Shown here piece by piece: positions 60,610 through 64,000 of a stretch of 64,000 nucleotides of DNA. Location: positions 1 to 64,000 of the forward strand of contig MKTJ01000043.1 of assembly GCA_001898225.1 (NCBI GenBank), given 5' to 3'. The DNA comes from Chloroflexi bacterium 54-19 (GTDB lineage: Bacteria; Chloroflexota; Chloroflexia; Chloroheliales; Chloroheliaceae). The position numbers were made by a program, and so were the translations under genes. The notes under the pieces were generated by a model. That model did no database searches. It was not told the DNA's origin and saw only the letters and a list, made by a program, of their open reading frames with translations. The stretch's first letter is position 1. Every line of letters begins with the position of its first letter.

Positions 60610-62331
60610 CTAGCTTACTGTCTCCGGGGCCGGAGCCTGCACGGGGCCAGGTTCGGGTAATCCGAGGACGGCTCCTTTATCCGCCGAGGTGACAAAGGCG
60701 GCGTACCGGCGCAACCAGGAGCTTTTGACCCTCGGCTCCGGGTGGACCACTTGCGCCAACCGTCCCTTGATTTGTGCGTCGGTAAGGGCAACCGATAAGG
60801 TGCGCTCGACCAGGTCCAGCGAGATTAAATCGCCGTCAACCAGGGCTGCAATCGGGCCGTTTGCTGCCGCTTCCGGTGAGATATGCCCGATACAGGCCCC
60901 CCTGGTCGCCCCCGAAAAACGGCCATCGGTTACAAGGGCTACTTTTTCGCCTAACCCCATTCCCATCAGGTTCGCGGTTGGTGCCAGCATTTCCTGCATT
61001 CCCGGCCCACCGCGCGGTCCCTCGTAACGGATAACCACCACATCCCCTGCCGAAACCTCACCATTAAGAATTCCGGCGCTGGCATCTTCCATTGAATTAT
61101 AGATTCGGGCCGGGCCGGTATGTTTTAGCATCGCCGGGGCCACTGCCCCGACCTTGACGACCGCCCCACCGGGAGCTAAATTCCCCGATAGGACCGCAAG
61201 ACTGCCCCGTTCGCTGTAGGCTTCTTCTAGATTATGAATTACCGCCCGGTCGAGGATAGCCGCCCCGGTAATATTTTCACCGAGGGTTTGCAGGGTCACA
61301 GTGGGCCGGTCGAGTTTGAGCAGACCAGGCACCCGCGTCAATTCTTGCAGGATGGCGCTGATACCACCGGCCCGGTCAATATCCTCCATATGCCACTTCC
61401 CGGCAGGACTTACCTTGCACAAGTGCGGCGTGCGGTCGGCCACCGTGTTAATCCGCGAGATGGGGTAATCAATCCCACCTTCGTAGGCCAGGGCCAGGGT
61501 ATGCAGGACCGTATTGCTCGACCCGCCCATCGCCATATCCAGGGCAAACGCGTTATCAATACTTTCCTGGTTTACAATCTGGCGTGGGGTCAGGTTGGCT
61601 TTGACCAGCCGCATGATTTGCCGCCCGGCGGCCTGGATCAATTCATTGCGCTTTTCGGAGGTTGCCAGGTAACTACCGTTGCCGGGAAGGGCCAGCCCGA
61701 GCGCTTCCATCAGGCAGTTCATCGAATTGGCTGTGAACATCCCTGAACACGACCCGCAGGAAGGACATCCCTTTAGTTCGAGTTCGTTTAACTCCTGCTC
61801 GTTTATTTTCCCGGCCCGAAAAGCCCCGACCCCTTCAAAAATACTGGAAAGGTCCACACTCCGACCATCGGCCAATTTTCCCGCCGCCATCGGCCCGCCA
61901 CTGACGAAAATGGTCGGAATATCGAGTCGCATCGCCGCCATGAGCATACCGGGCACAATTTTATCGCAGTTGGGGATACAAACCATACCATCAAAGCGGT
62001 GGGCTTCTATCATCGTCTCGATACAATCGGCAATCAGTTCCCGGCTTGGCAGAGAATATTTCATCCCGACATGGCCCATAGCGATACCGTCATCCACTCC
62101 GATAGTATTGAATTCGAAGGGTACTCCCCCAGCGGCCCGGATAGCTTCATTCACCATCTTCCCAAAGGCCTGTAAATGGACGTGCCCCGGCACAATATCG
62201 ACGTAGGAATTGCAGACCGCGATAAACGGCTTGCGAAAATCACTCTCACCTACGTTGCCGGTCGCTCGCAGCAGTCCCCGGTGGGGCGCTCTCTCGAAAC
62301 CAAGTTTTATTAAATCCGAACGCATTGTCAC
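60610..62331 (-). CDS. ilvD: Dihydroxy-acid dehydratase
   Basis: 573 residues. It dehydrates 2,3-dihydroxy acids in valine, leucine and isoleucine synthesis. Iron-sulfur ligands are visible: Cys122 in CIPNCDKIVPGML and Cys195 in GCPSCGSCSGMFTANSMNC. Other signatures are NTIGVDDGIAMGHVGMKYSLPSRE and the C-terminal TDGRFSGATRGACIGHISPEA. The sugar-acid dehydratases of the same family differ in the C-terminal part, but the SGG and CGSCSGMFTANSMNC blocks fit IlvD. It is divergent from a LysR gene whose operator lies between them. Confidence 0.97.
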   Translation of the reverse strand: MTMRSDLIKLGFERAPHRGLLRATGNVGESDFRKPFIAVCNSYVDIVPGHVHLQAFGKMVNEAIRAAGGVPFEFNTIGVDDGIAMGHVGMKYSLPSRELIADCIETMIEAHRFDGMVCIPNCDKIVPGMLMAAMRLDIPTIFVSGGPMAAGKLADGRSVDLSSIFEGVGAFRAGKINEQELNELELKGCPSCGSCSGMFTANSMNCLMEALGLALPGNGSYLATSEKRNELIQAAGRQIMRLVKANLTPRQIVNQESIDNAFALDMAMGGSSNTVLHTLALAYEGGIDYPISRINTVADRTPHLCKVSPAGKWHMEDIDRAGGISAILQELTRVPGLLKLDRPTVTLQTLGENITGAAILDRAVIHNLEEAYSERGSLAVLSGNLAPGGAVVKVGAVAPAMLKHTGPARIYNSMEDASAGILNGEVSAGDVVVIRYEGPRGGPGMQEMLAPTANLMGMGLGEKVALVTDGRFSGATRGACIGHISPEAAANGPIAALVDGDLISLDLVERTLSVALTDAQIKGRLAQVVHPEPRVKSSWLRRYAAFVTSADKGAVLGLPEPGPVQAPAPETVS

Positions 62332-62455
62332 TTCCTCTCAAATCTTTTTTACCAGGTCTGACCGGTATTTATAATAAATTTCCTTATTGGTATTTTTTTA
62401 TTATTTTGAGTATAGTTAGACCGTGTTATATCGTCCAATACTTTTTTCAGGTAAA

Positions 62456-62478
62456 GTTGATACCTTGAAAGTATCAAC
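62456..62478. promoter_or_regulatory. LysR-type operator (perfect 8-base inverted repeat)
   Basis: GTTGATAC-CTTGAAA-GTATCAAC, arms at 62456-62463 and 62471-62478. It contains the ATAC-N7-GTAT form of the LysR box and lies 24 bases before the LysR start codon and 124 bases from the ilvD start. Confidence 0.75.
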
Positions 62479-62502
62479 CACCAAAAAACGAAGGGAAAAC
62501 TG

Positions 62503-63408
62503 GTGGAAGTCCCCAAATTAAATTATTTCCTCGCCGCCGCCCAGACTTTGAATTTCCGGCGGGCAGCGGAAATGTGCAACGTGGCCCAACCTGTCTTGAG
62601 CCGCCAGATTGCTACTTTAGAAACCGAACTAGGGGTGGAACTGTTTAGCCGAGTAAAAAAACGGGTCAGGCTGACCGAGGCAGGCCAGGAATTTGTGGTT
62701 TTCGCCCAGCAAGCCATCGAAAAATTGCAGCAAGGCCAGCAAGCAATGAGCGAACTTAAAAGCGGGGAACGGGGCCTGGTCCTTGTCGGCAGTATTGAAG
62801 GTTATGGCACAGAGGCTCTGCCCCGCCTTTTCGCCGGATTTCGAAAACACCACCCCGATATTCGCCTGCAATTGACCATTCGTGGTACCGACGAATTGTT
62901 GCAACTGGTCGAGCAGCAGGAACTAGATTTCGCGGTAGTCGGTATGACCTTCGACCAGGGCAAACCACCCGAAACGCTGGTGGTCCAATCGGTCTTTCGC
63001 GACCAACTGCATGTACTGGTGCACCCGGAACACCCTTTAGCCCAAAATCCGGGCGAACCTTTGCGGCTGGAACAACTGGAGGGCGAGCCGCTGGTCCTTT
63101 TAAGAGAGGGGTTTGTGGCAAGGCGGGTTATCGAGCGGGTCTTTGCCCAGCGTGGAATGGTGGTCCAACCGGTCGCCGAAGTGGATATGATGGAAGGAGT
63201 GCTGGCGTTCGTCCGGTCGGGAGTAGGGGTGACCCTGGTACCGCCTTCTATGATACGGGCCAGCCAGCGCCGGGAAGTGGTCGCTCTGCCGATTGCCGAC
63301 CTCAAAGAGGATTTCGTCTTTGCCGTAGTCCAGCACCGGTTCCGGGCCCTATCCCCTGCAACCAACGTTGTAATGCGTACCGTCCTTAACGAGTTGAATG
63401 AAATTTGA
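62503..63408 (+). CDS. LysR-family transcriptional regulator
   Basis: 301 residues from GTG 62503 behind AAGGGA. N-terminal winged helix: LNYFLAAAQTLNFRRAAEMCNVAQPVLSRQIATLETELGVELFSR (about 5-49), then the linker helix. The periplasmic-binding-like effector domain runs from about 90 (GLVLVGSIEGYGTEALPRL) to the end. Divergent from ilvD with the operator palindrome in between, the standard LysR arrangement, so it probably controls ilvD and itself in response to an acetohydroxy- or dihydroxy-acid-type effector; the effector is inference. Confidence 0.94.
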   Translation: MEVPKLNYFLAAAQTLNFRRAAEMCNVAQPVLSRQIATLETELGVELFSRVKKRVRLTEAGQEFVVFAQQAIEKLQQGQQAMSELKSGERGLVLVGSIEGYGTEALPRLFAGFRKHHPDIRLQLTIRGTDELLQLVEQQELDFAVVGMTFDQGKPPETLVVQSVFRDQLHVLVHPEHPLAQNPGEPLRLEQLEGEPLVLLREGFVARRVIERVFAQRGMVVQPVAEVDMMEGVLAFVRSGVGVTLVPPSMIRASQRREVVALPIADLKEDFVFAVVQHRFRALSPATNVVMRTVLNELNEI

Positions 63409-63515
63409 ATTTGATTCCTGGTTTTTTAATAAATTAAAATTTATTGGTATTATTTTTTAGGGATATGTTACTTATCTATTTTTATTTTTTGTCAGATTTT
63501 AGAATTTGGCCTGCC

Positions 63516-63577
63516 AACCGGAAATTTTAAGCCAAAACCGGAAATCACCGGATATGCCCTTCCTATAAACCGGAAAT
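63516..63577 (+). repeat. Three direct repeats AACCGGAAAT upstream of the serine-hydrolase promoter
   Basis: Exact copies at 63516-63525, 63536-63545 and 63568-63577. The centres are 20 and 32 bases apart, close to two and three helical turns, so all would face the same side of the DNA. They end about 30 bases before the -10 box. An activator-binding array is the simplest reading. Confidence 0.6.
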
Positions 63578-63585
63578 GGAAGGGC
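63556..63585. terminator. Hairpin after the LysR gene
   Basis: GCCCTTCC (63556-63563) pairs with GGAAGGGC (63578-63585), followed by TTTGAGTCTT. It could end the LysR transcript, but it lies about 150 bases past the stop and contains the third AACCGGAAAT repeat in its loop. Confidence 0.45.
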
Positions 63586-63604
63586 TTTGAGTCTTCGTAT
63601 TCTT

Positions 63605-63613
63605 TGCTATAAT
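63605..63613 (+). promoter_or_regulatory. Extended -10 promoter of the serine-hydrolase gene
   Basis: TGC-TATAAT (TATAAT at 63608-63613) is an extended -10 element. The -35 region (TTTGAG at 63586-63591, 16-base spacer) is poor, which fits an activator-dependent promoter. The leader to the start codon would be about 245 bases; 63620-63845 contains no gene. Confidence 0.6.
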
Positions 63614-63864
63614 TACTCTTATATCCCGATGCACAATTAGGACTGCTTTGTCACCAGGACTGCCCAGGCAACAACGAGACGCCCGGCAAGGCAGATATAG
63701 CCCTTCAAAATTACTTATCAAACTTCAACAAACCGCAATTTTTTAAGCTGAATTTGCCCGGAAGTTACCGGACGCCCCCGCCGGGAGTGTTACCGGTGTG
63801 GTTGCATTTAAACCAATACCCGCAGAAAAGCTATTTCTAATTAGAAAGGAGCAAAGTAACCACG

Positions 63865-64000
63865 ATGGCTATGCAAGAAGATATAAAAGAAACGACCGGC
63901 CAGGCCGACTTTGAGGCGTTAGAGGAACAAATCACCCTTGGAATGGAAGAATACAAAGTCCCCGGCCTCGCGATAGGTATTCTGCTGGGCGACCAGGAGT
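63865..64000 (+). CDS. Beta-lactamase-like serine hydrolase, 5' end only
   Basis: The frame from ATG 63865 runs off the window (45 residues seen). EEQITLGMEEYKVPGLAIGILLGDQE matches the opening of class C beta-lactamase / esterase EstB-type proteins (IxxxMxxxxVPGxxVGVxxxG). The Ser-x-x-Lys motif lies beyond the edge. AAGGAG is 13 bases upstream, so an ATG at 63871 is an alternative start. No signal peptide is evident, so an intracellular esterase or peptidase relative is as likely as a beta-lactamase. Confidence 0.75.
   Translation, partial: MAMQEDIKETTGQADFEALEEQITLGMEEYKVPGLAIGILLGDQE

Noticed and set aside
60610..62331. Sugar-acid dehydratase (Edd/AraC-type aldonate dehydratase) instead of IlvD
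   Set aside because: Tempting near a sugar island, but the NTIGVDDGIAMGHVGM and CGSCSGMFTANSMNC blocks and the LysR pairing fit dihydroxy-acid dehydratase better.

Overview
The window looks like chromosomal DNA of a Chloroflexota bacterium, possibly close to the Ktedonobacteria side of the phylum. This rests on recall of gene types: lipoproteins with long Ala/Thr-rich linkers after the lipobox, XRE-TPR regulators, many LacI-controlled cytoplasmic glycosidases, and a small YWYAY/YLGK domain that I remember from Ktedonobacteria regulators. No rRNA or tRNA gene is visible, so the class is inference. Coding density is high, strands are mixed and GC is moderate. I saw no prophage, CRISPR array or complete insertion sequence.

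Layout. 0-3 kb: the 3' end of an unknown gene, a stand-alone small domain protein, a tyrosine recombinase and an HExxH protein, which together look like accessory DNA. 3-7.5 kb: a LacI repressor divergent from a Gfo/Idh/MocA dehydrogenase - DUF993 - sugar isomerase/epimerase operon, with two matching operator copies in the intergenic region. 7.6-11 kb: an ECF-type sigma factor with a zinc-finger anti-sigma protein, a tiny secreted peptide, and an XRE-TPR regulator of RRNPP-like architecture. The last two form a candidate peptide-signalling cassette. 11-16 kb: a small soluble protein, MarR plus an MFS exporter, and a lipoprotein - membrane protein - GNAT operon. 16-22 kb: housekeeping genes (purH, a polyprenyl synthase, and infC with an apparent AUC start and a long leader) and a tandem pair of SRPBCC proteins.

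22-46 kb is a carbohydrate island: GH95, an SGNH esterase, AraC with two PhyH dioxygenases, LacI-GH27, a sugar ABC importer without its ATPase, a second Gfo/Idh/MocA, GH42, GH51, a secreted peptidase-like alpha/beta hydrolase, a GAF histidine kinase and GH2. A consensus promoter and three LacI/cre-type operators lie between the lacI-GH27 operon and the importer operon. None of the glycosidases shows a signal peptide. The likely scheme is import of short plant-wall oligosaccharides (alpha- and beta-galactosyl, arabinofuranosyl and fucosyl/L-galactosyl decorated) followed by cytoplasmic trimming.

46-64 kb: an M20 amidohydrolase, a methyltransferase, an epimerase, a membrane protein, a propeller-GGDEF diguanylate cyclase, a cytochrome P450, a large hybrid histidine kinase with a single-domain response regulator, ilvD divergent from a LysR regulator with a clean palindrome at its promoter, and the start of a beta-lactamase-like serine hydrolase behind an extended -10 promoter with three 10-bp direct repeats.
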